Shown: in pieces, positions 53,894-61,903 of the stretch
Numbering within the stretch: position 1 is the first letter of the stretch
Layout of the letters: each line of letters starts with the position of its first letter
NCBI RefSeq assembly: GCF_035917975.1
Contig: NZ_CP109130.1
Span: 806,001 to 870,000, forward strand
Direction of reading: 5' to 3'
Length of the DNA: 64,000 bases
Source of the DNA: Streptosporangium sp. NBC_01756
GTDB lineage: Bacteria; Actinomycetota; Actinomycetes; Streptosporangiales; Streptosporangiaceae
The notes under the pieces: model-generated
What the model saw: the letters and a program-made list of their open reading frames with translations, nothing else
The model's database searches: none
Told to the model about the DNA's origin: nothing
Program-made: the position numbers and the translations under genes

Positions 53894-55233
53894 AGGCAGG
53901 GCGGATACGGCATGAGCACGAGGACATGGCAGAGGACACCGGTGTGGTGCTGAGCACGACCCCCCGCAAGCCGTACTTCCCCATGCACGGCGACGACGGC
54001 TACCGGGTGGAACACTACGATCTGTCCCTCGACTACCGGATCGCCGCCGACCGGCTCGGCGGGACCGCCCGCCTGTCGGCGGAGGCGCTCGGACCGCTCG
54101 ACCGTCTCTCCCTCGATCTCGGCCCGTTCCGGGTGGGCGCGGTGCTGGTCAACGGTGAGGTGGCGCGGTTCACCCATCGCGGGGGCAAGCTCCACGTGGC
54201 GCCGGGACGGCTGCGACCCGGCCCGTTCAGCGTCGAGGTCCGCTACTCGGGCAGTCCCCGGCCGGTGTCCAGCCACTGGGGCGGGCTCGGCTGGGAGCAG
54301 CTCACCGACGGTGTGATCGTGGCCGGCCAGCCGATCGGGGCCCCGTCGTGGTTCCCGTGCAACGACCGGCCGGACGACAAGGCGGGCTACCGGATCTCGG
54401 TGACCGCGGCCTCGCCGTACACGGTGATCGCCAACGGCGAGCTGGTCTCCACCCGGCGGGCGGCGTCGGCGACCACGTGGGTCTACGAGCAGGCCGAGCC
54501 GATGGCCTCCTACCTGGCGAGCGTCCAGATCGGCCGCTACCAGCAGGCCGAGCAGGCTCCGGGGATGCGGCTGGCCTTCCCCGCCCGGCTCGCCTCCCGG
54601 GTCCGGCACGACTTCGGGCGGCAGGACCAGATGATGGAGGTCTTCGGCGAGCGGTTCGGCCCCTACCCGTTCACGTCCTACACGGCGGTGGTGGTGGACG
54701 ACGAGCTGGAGATCCCGGTCGAGGCGCAGGGCATGTCGGTCTTCGGGACGAACCATGTGGACGGCGTGCGCGGCGAGGAGCGGCTGATCGCGCACGAACT
54801 GGCCCATCAGTGGTTCGGCAACAGCCTGACCGTGGCCGACTGGCGTGACATCTGGCTGCACGAGGGGTTCGCCACCTACGCGGAGTGGATCTGGTCGGAG
54901 GCCTCCGGCGGCGAGCCCGCCGACGGCCTGGCGGCCCGTTGGCACCGCCGGCTCGCGACCCTGCCCCAGGACTTCGTCCTCGCCGACCCCGGTGCCCCGC
55001 GTCTGTTCGACGAGCGCGTCTACAAACGCGGTGCGCTCACCCTGCACGCCCTCCGGCGGGCCATGGGCGACGCGCCGTTCTTCGCGCTGCTGCGCGAGTG
55101 GACCGCCGGCCACCGGCACGGATCCGTCACGACGGAGCACTTCACCGCGCTGGCCGCACGCCGTACCACCCGGTCGCCGGAGAAGCTGTTCGCCGCCTGG
55201 CTGTACGGCCCCGCCCTCCCCGCGCGTCCCTGA
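53890..55233 (+). CDS. Short M1-family aminopeptidase coupled to the Pls-type synthetase
   Basis: A 447-residue M1 metallopeptidase: LIAHELAHQWFGNSLTVADW (zinc HExxH) and IWLHEGFATYAEW (third ligand), with the N-terminal beta domain. The typical Gly-rich exopeptidase GAMEN is replaced by VEAQGMSVF. The C-terminal helical domain of large M1 enzymes is missing, as in short actinobacterial members. The ATG overlaps the synthetase stop (ATGA), so both are co-translated. It might hydrolyse or trim the poly-amino acid; no signal peptide is visible, so it would act in the cytoplasm. Confidence 0.86.
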   Translation: MKAGRIRHEHEDMAEDTGVVLSTTPRKPYFPMHGDDGYRVEHYDLSLDYRIAADRLGGTARLSAEALGPLDRLSLDLGPFRVGAVLVNGEVARFTHRGGKLHVAPGRLRPGPFSVEVRYSGSPRPVSSHWGGLGWEQLTDGVIVAGQPIGAPSWFPCNDRPDDKAGYRISVTAASPYTVIANGELVSTRRAASATTWVYEQAEPMASYLASVQIGRYQQAEQAPGMRLAFPARLASRVRHDFGRQDQMMEVFGERFGPYPFTSYTAVVVDDELEIPVEAQGMSVFGTNHVDGVRGEERLIAHELAHQWFGNSLTVADWRDIWLHEGFATYAEWIWSEASGGEPADGLAARWHRRLATLPQDFVLADPGAPRLFDERVYKRGALTLHALRRAMGDAPFFALLREWTAGHRHGSVTTEHFTALAARRTTRSPEKLFAAWLYGPALPARP

Positions 55234-55407
55234 CCGGACCGGGAGACCGGGGGACGTACGCCGGCAAGCCGCGCCTGCCGGCACGTACCGGTCCTCCAGA
55301 TCCGTCCCAGCGATCTCGCTGCCTGGCACTCCGGCGCGCCCTCTGTGACTCGTACCCGCAGGCCGGGCCGTACCGGCGGATCGGACCGACAAGGTCAGCT
55401 ACATTTC

Positions 55408-55420
55408 ACTACACTGTAGT
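55408..55420. promoter_or_regulatory. Perfect palindrome over the toxin-antitoxin promoter
   Basis: ACTACACTGTAGT (six-base arms, one-base centre) lies directly before the ATG at 55422. It overlaps the TACACT -10 box (55410-55415), which ends six bases before the start. This is the likely binding site for the antitoxin or its complex, giving autoregulation. Confidence 0.7.
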
Positions 55421-55421
55421 C

Positions 55422-55865
55422 ATGTCACCGACACCACGGTCCGTCCGGTTCGAGGACGCCGTCCTGGACAAACTTGCCAAGTTCGTCATGGAGCGCCCGG
55501 GGCTTTCGGTCTCCGCAGCCGTCAACCTCCTCATCACCGAGGCCCTACGGATGGAGGAACACCCGGGTGTGATGTTCCGGACCGGGCCGTCAGGCCGACG
55601 CGCGGCAGTGGCAGGCGGCCCCGATGTCTGGGAGGTCATCCGAGCGATCAAGGCGACCCGCGCCGCCGAGCCCGACGCGACCGCCGACGAGATCGTGGCC
55701 ATGACCGCCGAATACTCCGGGCTCCCTGCGAACCAGGTCAGAACGGCTATCCGATACTGGTCGGACTACCCGGACGAGATCGATGCACAGATCACCGCAG
55801 CCGACGACGCCGCACAGAAGGCGGAGGAGCGCTGGAGGCGAGAGCAAGGACTGCTGGCCTCGTGA
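55422..55865 (+). CDS. Antitoxin of a DUF433/DUF5615-type pair
   Basis: 147 residues. The N-terminal part (VRFEDAVLDKLAKFVMERPG) looks DNA-binding; the C-terminal 70 residues (DATADEIVAMTAEYSGLPANQVRTAIRYWSDYPDEI) resemble the DUF433 helical domain (a helix-turn-helix that usually reads an A-I-R-Y ending). It is leaderless and its stop overlaps the toxin start (GTGA). The palindrome over its promoter supports an autorepressor role. Confidence 0.78.
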   Translation: MSPTPRSVRFEDAVLDKLAKFVMERPGLSVSAAVNLLITEALRMEEHPGVMFRTGPSGRRAAVAGGPDVWEVIRAIKATRAAEPDATADEIVAMTAEYSGLPANQVRTAIRYWSDYPDEIDAQITAADDAAQKAEERWRREQGLLAS

Positions 55866-56224
55866 GCAACAGGCTTCTGCTCGACGAGATGTTCTCGCCT
55901 CTGCTCGCTGAGAGTCTTCGCGAGCGGGGGCATGACGTCGTCGCGCTCGTCGACCGCCCGGAAGGCCGGGGCCTGCCCGACTCTCAGGTGCTGGATCTGT
56001 CGGTGGCGGAACGGCGCTGCCTGCTCACCGAGAACGTCCGGGATTTCGAAATCCTCCGGGCACAACGCCTCCACGACGGCCAACCTTGCGCGGGTCTCCT
56101 CTACAGCAGTCCGCACCGTTTTCCGAGGACCAAGACCGCGATCGGCCGACTGATCGCTGCCTTGGACGAGCTTTTCTCCGAGGAGGAACTACCCGTTCCC
56201 GGCCAGGTGGACTGGCTGGTCTGA
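55862..56224 (+). CDS. DUF5615-family PIN-like toxin
   Basis: 120 residues with LLLDEMFSPLLAESLRERGHDVVAL, where the Asp-Glu after LLL matches the PIN/Mut7-C start, and LLTENVRDFEIL, the second acidic site in the family. The DUF433-DUF5615 couple is a VapBC-like module in which the PIN-like protein is a candidate nuclease toxin. All key acidic residues are present. The start GTG overlaps the antitoxin stop. Confidence 0.8.
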   Translation: MSNRLLLDEMFSPLLAESLRERGHDVVALVDRPEGRGLPDSQVLDLSVAERRCLLTENVRDFEILRAQRLHDGQPCAGLLYSSPHRFPRTKTAIGRLIAALDELFSEEELPVPGQVDWLV

Positions 56225-56491
56225 GCGACACATCCAGGACCGATGATGGGCCCCGAACCCGGCGCTGGATCCTCATGACCACCGACGTCGCTCGACCACC
56301 TCAGAGCCCCCGCCCGGCCAGGTCGGCAGTGTCTCGAACCGCACGATACAGATCCCGCCACAGGCCCCGACCATCTTCTTTCATCGGAGCTTTAAGCCCG
56401 ACTGGACACTCCACGCGCTACGGATAGCCATATTTTCGATTAATAGATCGGGTCACTGCTATAAATGCGCTACGACCTATGGAGGAACCGC

Positions 56492-56806
56492 ATGCGTGTC
56501 GCGTTGCACACCCGGATCAGGCCCGGGATGGAGCCGGAGTACGAGCAGGCGCACCGGGAGGTTCCCGCCGAGCTGACGGAGGCGATCAGGAAGGGCGGCG
56601 CGCACGAGTGGACGATCTGGCGCAGCGGCCGGGAGCTCTTCCACGTGATCGACTGTGACGACTACCAGGCGCTGCTCGCCTCGCTGGCCGACCTGCCGGT
56701 GAACATCGCCTGGCAGGCCCGGATGGGCGAGCTGCTGGAGGTGGCGCACGACTACTCCAGCGACGGTGGGGACCAGGAGCTCCCGGTGGTGTGGCAGCTC
56801 ACCTGA
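56492..56806 (+). CDS. L-rhamnose mutarotase family protein
   Basis: A 104-residue protein of the RhaM family: VALHTRIRPGMEPEYEQAHR at the start, HEWTIWRSGRELFHVIDCDD in the middle and NIAWQARMGELLEV at the end, matching the family's conserved His and Trp positions. It would interconvert anomers of a deoxy sugar. No rhamnose pathway gene is nearby. GGAGG precedes the ATG at 56492. TATAAA at 56460-56465 might be its -10. Confidence 0.8.
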   Translation: MRVALHTRIRPGMEPEYEQAHREVPAELTEAIRKGGAHEWTIWRSGRELFHVIDCDDYQALLASLADLPVNIAWQARMGELLEVAHDYSSDGGDQELPVVWQLT

Positions 56807-56814
56807 GCTCCCCG

Positions 56815-56985
56815 CACACGGGCGGGCGTGAACAGGGCCGGGCGGACAGGAGCAGGCACGGGGCACGAGCAGACGCGGGGGCACAAGCAGGCGCGGGGCA
56901 GGCACGGGGCACGAGCAGAGCAGATACGGGCACGAGCGGAGCCGGCGGGCACGGAGCCTGGGGCACGAGCGGGCCGGCCGGGCGA
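56815..56985. repeat. Imperfect short repeats based on GGGCACGAGC
   Basis: The unit GGGCACGAGC and close variants (GGGCACAAGC, GGGCACGGAGC) recur about seven times between 56862 and 56975, interleaved with CGCGGGG. They lie directly before the leaderless promoter at 56990. Any open frame over them is low-complexity and not supported. Confidence 0.6.
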
Positions 56986-56989
56986 TCGC

Positions 56990-56995
56990 TATCGT
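56990..56995 (+). promoter_or_regulatory. -10 box of a leaderless promoter
   Basis: TATCGT (TANNNT) ends six bases before the GTG at 57002. It sets the start of the DUF2809 gene in preference to codons inside the repeat region. Confidence 0.5.
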
Positions 56996-57001
56996 GAGCC
57001 G

Positions 57002-57418
57002 GTGCCCCCCGATCCCCGCCCGCTCCCCACTCGCCTGCCCGCCGCCCTCCGCAGCCGCCTGCCCGCCCTGGTCACGGCCGCCGTGACCATCGCCGCCGGG
57101 CTGACCGTCCGTGCCGTCACCGGCGGCTGGTTCGGCAAGTACGCGGGCGACGCCCTCTACACCGTTCTCGTCTACGCGCTGATCGTGTTGGTATGGCCCC
57201 GCGTCTCGCCGGGCCGGGCCGCGCTCGGTGCCCTGGCGTTCAGCTGGGTGGTCGAATTCGCCCAGCTCACCCCCGTCCCGGCCGCGCTGTCGGAGACCGG
57301 CGTGCTCGCCAGATTGGTGCTCGGCAGCACCTTCGGCATCGCCGACCTGGCCGCCTACGCCGCCGGAGCGGCCCTCGCCTGGTCGGCCCACGCCCTCCTC
57401 CGCCACCGGGCCGGCTGA
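57002..57418 (+). CDS. DUF2809 family membrane protein
   Basis: A 138-residue protein with four membrane segments (LVTAAVTIAAGLTVRAVTG, LYTVLVYALIVLVWP, AALGALAFSWVVEFAQ, IADLAAYAAGAALAWS). The VVEFAQL element is conserved in this family of unknown function. The start is the leaderless GTG at 57002. Confidence 0.75.
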   Translation: MPPDPRPLPTRLPAALRSRLPALVTAAVTIAAGLTVRAVTGGWFGKYAGDALYTVLVYALIVLVWPRVSPGRAALGALAFSWVVEFAQLTPVPAALSETGVLARLVLGSTFGIADLAAYAAGAALAWSAHALLRHRAG

Positions 57419-57552
57419 AGCCGGAGCACCCGGTCCCCCTCCCTTGCCCGGCGATGCGCCTCCCCCGTGCCGGCGACGCCATGACATCTGTCCTGGGCCG
57501 ATCGTGACAGACGGCCGAGGGAGAGGGCCCGTCCAGGGCCGAGGCTTGCGGT

Positions 57553-58464
57553 ATGAAACAGGGACGACAACACGCGGTCGCCGTCGGCGGCCTCCGTAAG
57601 CACTACGGCGACGTCCGAGCCGTCAACGGGATCGACCTGCTGATCGAGCCGGGCGAGGTGGTGGCCCTGCTCGGCCCCAACGGCGCCGGCAAGTCCACGA
57701 CGATCGACATGATCCTCGGCCTGACCCGGCCGGACACCGGCGAGGTGAGACTGCTGGGCGAGCCTCCCATGGAGGCGATGCGCAGGGGCGCGGTGGGCGC
57801 GATGCTCCAGGAGACGGCGCTGCTCGACGACGTGACCGTCCACGAGACCCTGGCCATGGTCGCCTCCCTGCACCGCGCACCGCTGCCGGTGCGGGAGGCC
57901 CTGCGCCGGGCCGGGGTCGAGGATCTCGGCGCGCGTCGTTCCGCGCGGCTCTCCGGTGGTCAGAAGCAGCGGGTCCGGTTCGCCATGGCGCTCGTCTCCG
58001 ACCCGGAGTTGCTGGTGCTCGACGAGCCGACGTCGGCGATGGACGTGGGCAGCCGCCGCGACTTCTGGGAATCGATGCACGTCTTCACCGAGACCGGCCG
58101 CACCGTACTGTTCGCCACCCACTACCTGGAGGAGGCGGAGGCGTACGCGGACCGCGTCGTCCTCCTGAACGCCGGAAAGATCGCGGCGGACGGCCCGGTC
58201 GCCGCCGTCATCTCCACGGTCGGCGGGCGCACGATCCGCGCCGTCGTCCCGGGTGCCCGCCTGGACGAGCTGCGAGGACTGCCCGGGGTGACCGGGGTGG
58301 AGCTCCGCGGCGACCGCGCCGACCTGCGCTGCGCGGATTCGGACCTGGTCCTCCGGGAACTGCTGTCGCGGTTCCCGGCCGTCCATGACGTCGAGGTGCG
58401 CGCGCTGGGCCTGGAAGAGGCGTTCCTGCAGGTGACCACACGTGACACGGAGGTTGTGCGATGA
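57553..58464 (+). CDS. ABC exporter ATP-binding protein (second system)
   Basis: 303 residues: Walker A GPNGAGKST, signature LSGGQKQRV, Walker B LLVLDEPTSAMD, switch His in FATHYLEEAE. A C-terminal domain of about 90 residues follows, as in drug and lantibiotic export ATPases. It starts at ATG 57553 (GAGG eight bases upstream) and overlaps the permease start (ATGA). Likely part of the same unit as the two-component system downstream. Confidence 0.92.
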   Translation: MKQGRQHAVAVGGLRKHYGDVRAVNGIDLLIEPGEVVALLGPNGAGKSTTIDMILGLTRPDTGEVRLLGEPPMEAMRRGAVGAMLQETALLDDVTVHETLAMVASLHRAPLPVREALRRAGVEDLGARRSARLSGGQKQRVRFAMALVSDPELLVLDEPTSAMDVGSRRDFWESMHVFTETGRTVLFATHYLEEAEAYADRVVLLNAGKIAADGPVAAVISTVGGRTIRAVVPGARLDELRGLPGVTGVELRGDRADLRCADSDLVLRELLSRFPAVHDVEVRALGLEEAFLQVTTRDTEVVR

Positions 58465-59186
58465 GGACCGGATACCTGGTGTTCGAAATCAGGCGGGCAC
58501 TGCGCGACTCGAAGTTCCTCGTGTTCGCGGTCGCCCTGCCGGTCGGTCTGTTCCTCCTGCTGACCAATGTCTTCGGAGTCGCCACCCGGCACGCCGCCGT
58601 CCCGTACGTCATGGGGAGCCTCGCCGCCTTCGGCGCGTTCAAAGCGGCGCTCGACACCGGGGCCCGGACGGCGGTGGAGCGGGGCGCGGGGTGGCAACGT
58701 CAGCTACGCCTGACCCCGCTGACAGGGGCGGGATACCTGGCGGCGAAGGCGTCGGTCGCGATGCTGGTGGCGCTTCCCCCGGTGGCCGGCGTGTCGCTGG
58801 TCGCCGCGCTCGTGTCGGGTGTGGAGCTGCCGGTGACCGGCTGGCTTCAGGCGGTGCTCGGCATCTGGGCGGGTACCGTGCCGTTCGCCCTGCTCGGCCT
58901 GCTGATCGGCCAGGTGGCCTCGGCGCAGGGCGTGCAGACCTACCAAGGGGGGATCCTGCTGCTGCTCAGCTTCGTCGGCGGGCTGTTCATCCCGGTCAGC
59001 GACTTCCCGGGGGCGCTCGCGAGTGTCGCCGAGCTGCTGCCGAGCTACTGGCTGGCGGAGATAGGTCATGGGGCGGCCACCGGCGGCGGCCGGCTCGGCC
59101 AGGCGGTCGCGGTGCTGGCGCTTTACACGCTCGCACTGGGCGGGGCCGTCGTCGCCCGCTATCGGCGAGACAGCGCGCGCCGCTGA
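58461..59186 (+). CDS. ABC-2 type permease (second system)
   Basis: 241 residues with about six membrane segments (LVFAVALPVGLFLLLTN, AMLVALPPVAGVSLVAAL, LLLLSFVGGLFIPVS). It is coupled to the ATPase by ATGA. The middle contains GAGWQRQLRLTPLTG, a typical cytoplasmic loop for this group. It would form the export pore; the substrate is unknown. Confidence 0.9.
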   Translation: MRTGYLVFEIRRALRDSKFLVFAVALPVGLFLLLTNVFGVATRHAAVPYVMGSLAAFGAFKAALDTGARTAVERGAGWQRQLRLTPLTGAGYLAAKASVAMLVALPPVAGVSLVAALVSGVELPVTGWLQAVLGIWAGTVPFALLGLLIGQVASAQGVQTYQGGILLLLSFVGGLFIPVSDFPGALASVAELLPSYWLAEIGHGAATGGGRLGQAVAVLALYTLALGGAVVARYRRDSARR

Positions 59187-59276
59187 GCATCGCGAGCGGT
59201 CGCGGGGCTCAGCGGCGCGAGCGGTCGCGGACTTCGATGGCGGGAGAGTTGGCGGGCCGGGCGGCACGCCGGGAAC

Positions 59277-59282
59277 TAGGGT
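59277..59282 (+). promoter_or_regulatory. -10 box of the leaderless second kinase promoter
   Basis: TAGGGT (TANNNT) ends six bases before the ATG at 59289, so the kinase-regulator pair may be transcribed separately from the exporter genes. Confidence 0.55.
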
Positions 59283-59288
59283 GATTTC

Positions 59289-60422
59289 ATGCGAGAACAG
59301 GACCTGTTCGGCGCCAGGGCGTGGCCGAGCTGGAACATTTCCCGGTCGGGCAACCGCCTGGCGGGCGCCCGCGGCATCGTCGTGCTGGCGTTGTTCCTGG
59401 TCTGGCCGTTCTGGACCGCCGCGCACGCCGCCGTCCAGCCACACGCCGGGCCCGTGCACGTCGCCGCCGTCGTCGTCACGGTCGTCTACGGGGCGAGCTG
59501 GATCGTCGCGATGGCCTACGGGATCGGCAGGCCTCCCAGCGAACGGATGGTGCTGGTCGGCTGGCTGTTCGCACTGGGCGTCGGCGTGGCCGCACTGCGG
59601 GGGAATCCGGTCGAGCTGGGCCACCTCGCCTACGCGCTCACCGCGGCCGTATGGCTCCTACCCGCACGCTGGGGTCTCCTGCTGGGACTGGTGGTCGCGG
59701 TGGCGCAGTTGACCGCGCTCCTGGTGACGACCGGTTCGGTGGACTGGAGCGCCGCGCTCGCCGTCATCCCGAGCACCGTCACCCCGGTGGCCCTGGTCCT
59801 GCTGATCCGGCTGCTCATCCAGCTGAGCCAGGCCCGCGAGGAGATCGAAACGCTGGCGACCGCGGCGGAGCGCGCCCGTCTGGCCAGAGACCTGCACGAC
59901 GTTCTCGGGCACAGCCTCACGACGATCACGGTGAAGGCCGGTCTGGCCCGCCGTCTGCTGGAGAGCGGGACGGATCACGAGCGGGCGGTGACCGAACTGC
60001 ACGACGTCGAACGGCTCTCCCGCCAGGCGCACGCCGAGATCCGTACGACCGTCTCCGGTCACCGCAGGCCGTCGCTCGCCGTGGAGCTGGCCGGGGCGCG
60101 GGAGGCGCTGCGGGCGGCGGGGATCGAGGCCACTCTGCCGCCGGCCACCGACCACGTCCCCGCCGACCTGCGGGAGCCGTTCGCGTACGTGCTCCGTGAA
60201 GGCGTCACGAATGTCATCCGGCACAGCGGCGCCCTGAGGTGCGAGATACGGCTCGGCGACTCGTCGCTGGAGATCCGTGACAACGGCCGTTCGCCCGCCC
60301 GTTCGCACGGGTCGGGGAACGGGCTTTCCGGGCTCGCGGAACGGCTCCGCGCGGTCGACGGGCGGATCGAGGCCGGTCCGCTCCCCCAGGGCGGTTTCCG
60401 GCTGCGGGCGAGTCGCACGTGA
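59289..60422 (+). CDS. Sensor histidine kinase, DesK-like
   Basis: A 377-residue kinase with four to six N-terminal membrane helices (IVVLALFLVWPFWTAAHA to ALVLLIRLLI, about 35-175). The phosphoacceptor helix is RLARDLHDVLGHSLTTITVK with the His, and the ATPase domain has VTNVIRHSGA (N box) and GNGLSGLAERL (G box). The DesK-like arrangement suggests it detects a membrane or wall signal. GTGA overlap with the regulator. Confidence 0.92.
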   Translation: MREQDLFGARAWPSWNISRSGNRLAGARGIVVLALFLVWPFWTAAHAAVQPHAGPVHVAAVVVTVVYGASWIVAMAYGIGRPPSERMVLVGWLFALGVGVAALRGNPVELGHLAYALTAAVWLLPARWGLLLGLVVAVAQLTALLVTTGSVDWSAALAVIPSTVTPVALVLLIRLLIQLSQAREEIETLATAAERARLARDLHDVLGHSLTTITVKAGLARRLLESGTDHERAVTELHDVERLSRQAHAEIRTTVSGHRRPSLAVELAGAREALRAAGIEATLPPATDHVPADLREPFAYVLREGVTNVIRHSGALRCEIRLGDSSLEIRDNGRSPARSHGSGNGLSGLAERLRAVDGRIEAGPLPQGGFRLRASRT

Positions 60423-61024
60423 TCAGGGTGCTGCTGGCCGACGACCAGGCGCTCGTCCGGGGCGCACTCGCTGCGATGCTGGCCTTGGAGTCCGACATCG
60501 AGGTGGTCGCCCAGGTCGGGACGGGTGACGAGGTCCTCGACACCGCACGGCGTACCCGTCCCGATGTCGCGCTGATCGACGTGCAGATGCCGGGGATGGA
60601 CGGCCTGGCGGCCACGGCGGAACTGCGCGCCGCCCTCCCCGCCTGCCGTGTCGTTATATGTACGACTTTCGGGCGACCTGGTTACTTCGCTCGGGCGATG
60701 GAGAACGGCGCGTCGGGATTCGTGGTGAAGGATTCGTCCCCGGAGCACCTCGTCGACACGGTACGGCGGGTGCACTCCGGCCTACGGGTGGTCGATCCCG
60801 CCCTCGCCGCCGAGTCCCTGGCCAGCGGTTCCAGCCCGTTGACCGCCCGGGAGCGCGACGTGCTGCGCGAGGCACGGCACGGCGGCACGGTGGCCGAGGT
60901 CGCCAGGGCCCTGCGGCTGTCCAACGGGACGGTGCGCAACCACCTGTCCTCGGCCATCGGCAAGACGGGCGCGAGCACCCGCGCGGAGGCCGCGCTGATC
61001 GCCGAGGGATACGGCTGGCTCTGA
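60419..61024 (+). CDS. Response regulator, NarL/LuxR family (second system)
   Basis: 201 residues. Receiver domain: acidic pair VLLADDQ, phosphoacceptor Asp in LIDVQMPGMDG, and Lys in VVKDSSPEHL. C-terminal helix-turn-helix: LTARERDVLREARHGGTVAE and RLSNGTVRNHLSS. It would control the ABC exporter upstream, by analogy with similar clusters. Complete, no anomalies. Confidence 0.92.
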   Translation: MIRVLLADDQALVRGALAAMLALESDIEVVAQVGTGDEVLDTARRTRPDVALIDVQMPGMDGLAATAELRAALPACRVVICTTFGRPGYFARAMENGASGFVVKDSSPEHLVDTVRRVHSGLRVVDPALAAESLASGSSPLTARERDVLREARHGGTVAEVARALRLSNGTVRNHLSSAIGKTGASTRAEAALIAEGYGWL

Positions 61025-61093
61025 TCCCGCGCCCCGCCTCAGGTGGCCTCCGGGGAGGCACGGCATTCGGCCGGACCGTATCCTGGGTGGACG

Positions 61094-61903
61094 ATGCCCG
61101 AAGGACACACGATTCATCGCCTGGCCGCGCAGCACCGGCAGGTGTTCGGCGGCGGAGCGGTGCGCGCCGAGAGCCCGCAGGGCAGGTTCGCCGCCGGAGC
61201 CCGCCAGATCGACGGCCGGGTGCTCCGGGAGACCGACGCGCACGGCAAGCACCTGCTGCTCGGATTCGACGACGACCGCTGGCTCCACGTGCACCTGGGC
61301 ATCTACGGCAGAAACACCTTCGGCCCGGTTCCGGCTCCCGCACCGACGGGCGCGGTACGGCTCCGCCTCCGCAACACCGAGGAGTACGCCGACCTGCGCG
61401 GCCCCAACACCTGTGAACTGCTGGATCCCGCCGAGAAGAAGGCGCTGCACGATCGGCTCGGCCCCGATCCCCTGCGTGCCGACGCCGATCCGGAGCTCGC
61501 CTGGCGGCGGATCAGCCGCAGCCGCACCTCCATCGGCGTCCTTCTGATGGACCAGTCGGTCGTCGCGGGCGTGGGCAACATCTACCGCGCCGAGGCGCTG
61601 TTCCGGCAGGGCGTCGACCCGTCCCGCCCCGGCCGCGACCTCACCCACGTGCAGTGGACGGCCATCTGGTCGGACCTGGTGTCGCTGATGGCCGACGGGG
61701 TGCGGGTGGGCCGGATCGACACGGTCCGGGCCGAGCACACACCGGAGGCGATGGGCCGCCCGCCCCGCGTCGACGACCACGGCGGCGAGGTCTACGTCTA
61801 CCGCCGCTCGGGGCTGCCCTGCTTCCTGTGCGGCGGCGAGATCCGCACCGAGGTGCTCACCGGCCGCAACCTCTTCTGGTGTCCGGGCTGCCAGCCCCGG
61901 TGA
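61094..61903 (+). CDS. nei: DNA glycosylase/AP lyase, endonuclease VIII (Nei2) type
   Basis: A 269-residue Fpg/Nei-family base-excision enzyme. The catalytic MPEGHTIHRLA (Pro2, Glu3), lysine in DAHGKHLLLGF, H2TH region (DQSVVAGVGNIYRAEALFRQ), and C-terminal zinc finger (CFLCGGEIRTEVLTGRNLFW, CPGC) are all present. It removes oxidised pyrimidines and cuts the strand. Its TGA is directly followed by the convergent stop of the DapA-like gene at 61904. Confidence 0.93.
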   Translation: MPEGHTIHRLAAQHRQVFGGGAVRAESPQGRFAAGARQIDGRVLRETDAHGKHLLLGFDDDRWLHVHLGIYGRNTFGPVPAPAPTGAVRLRLRNTEEYADLRGPNTCELLDPAEKKALHDRLGPDPLRADADPELAWRRISRSRTSIGVLLMDQSVVAGVGNIYRAEALFRQGVDPSRPGRDLTHVQWTAIWSDLVSLMADGVRVGRIDTVRAEHTPEAMGRPPRVDDHGGEVYVYRRSGLPCFLCGGEIRTEVLTGRNLFWCPGCQPR

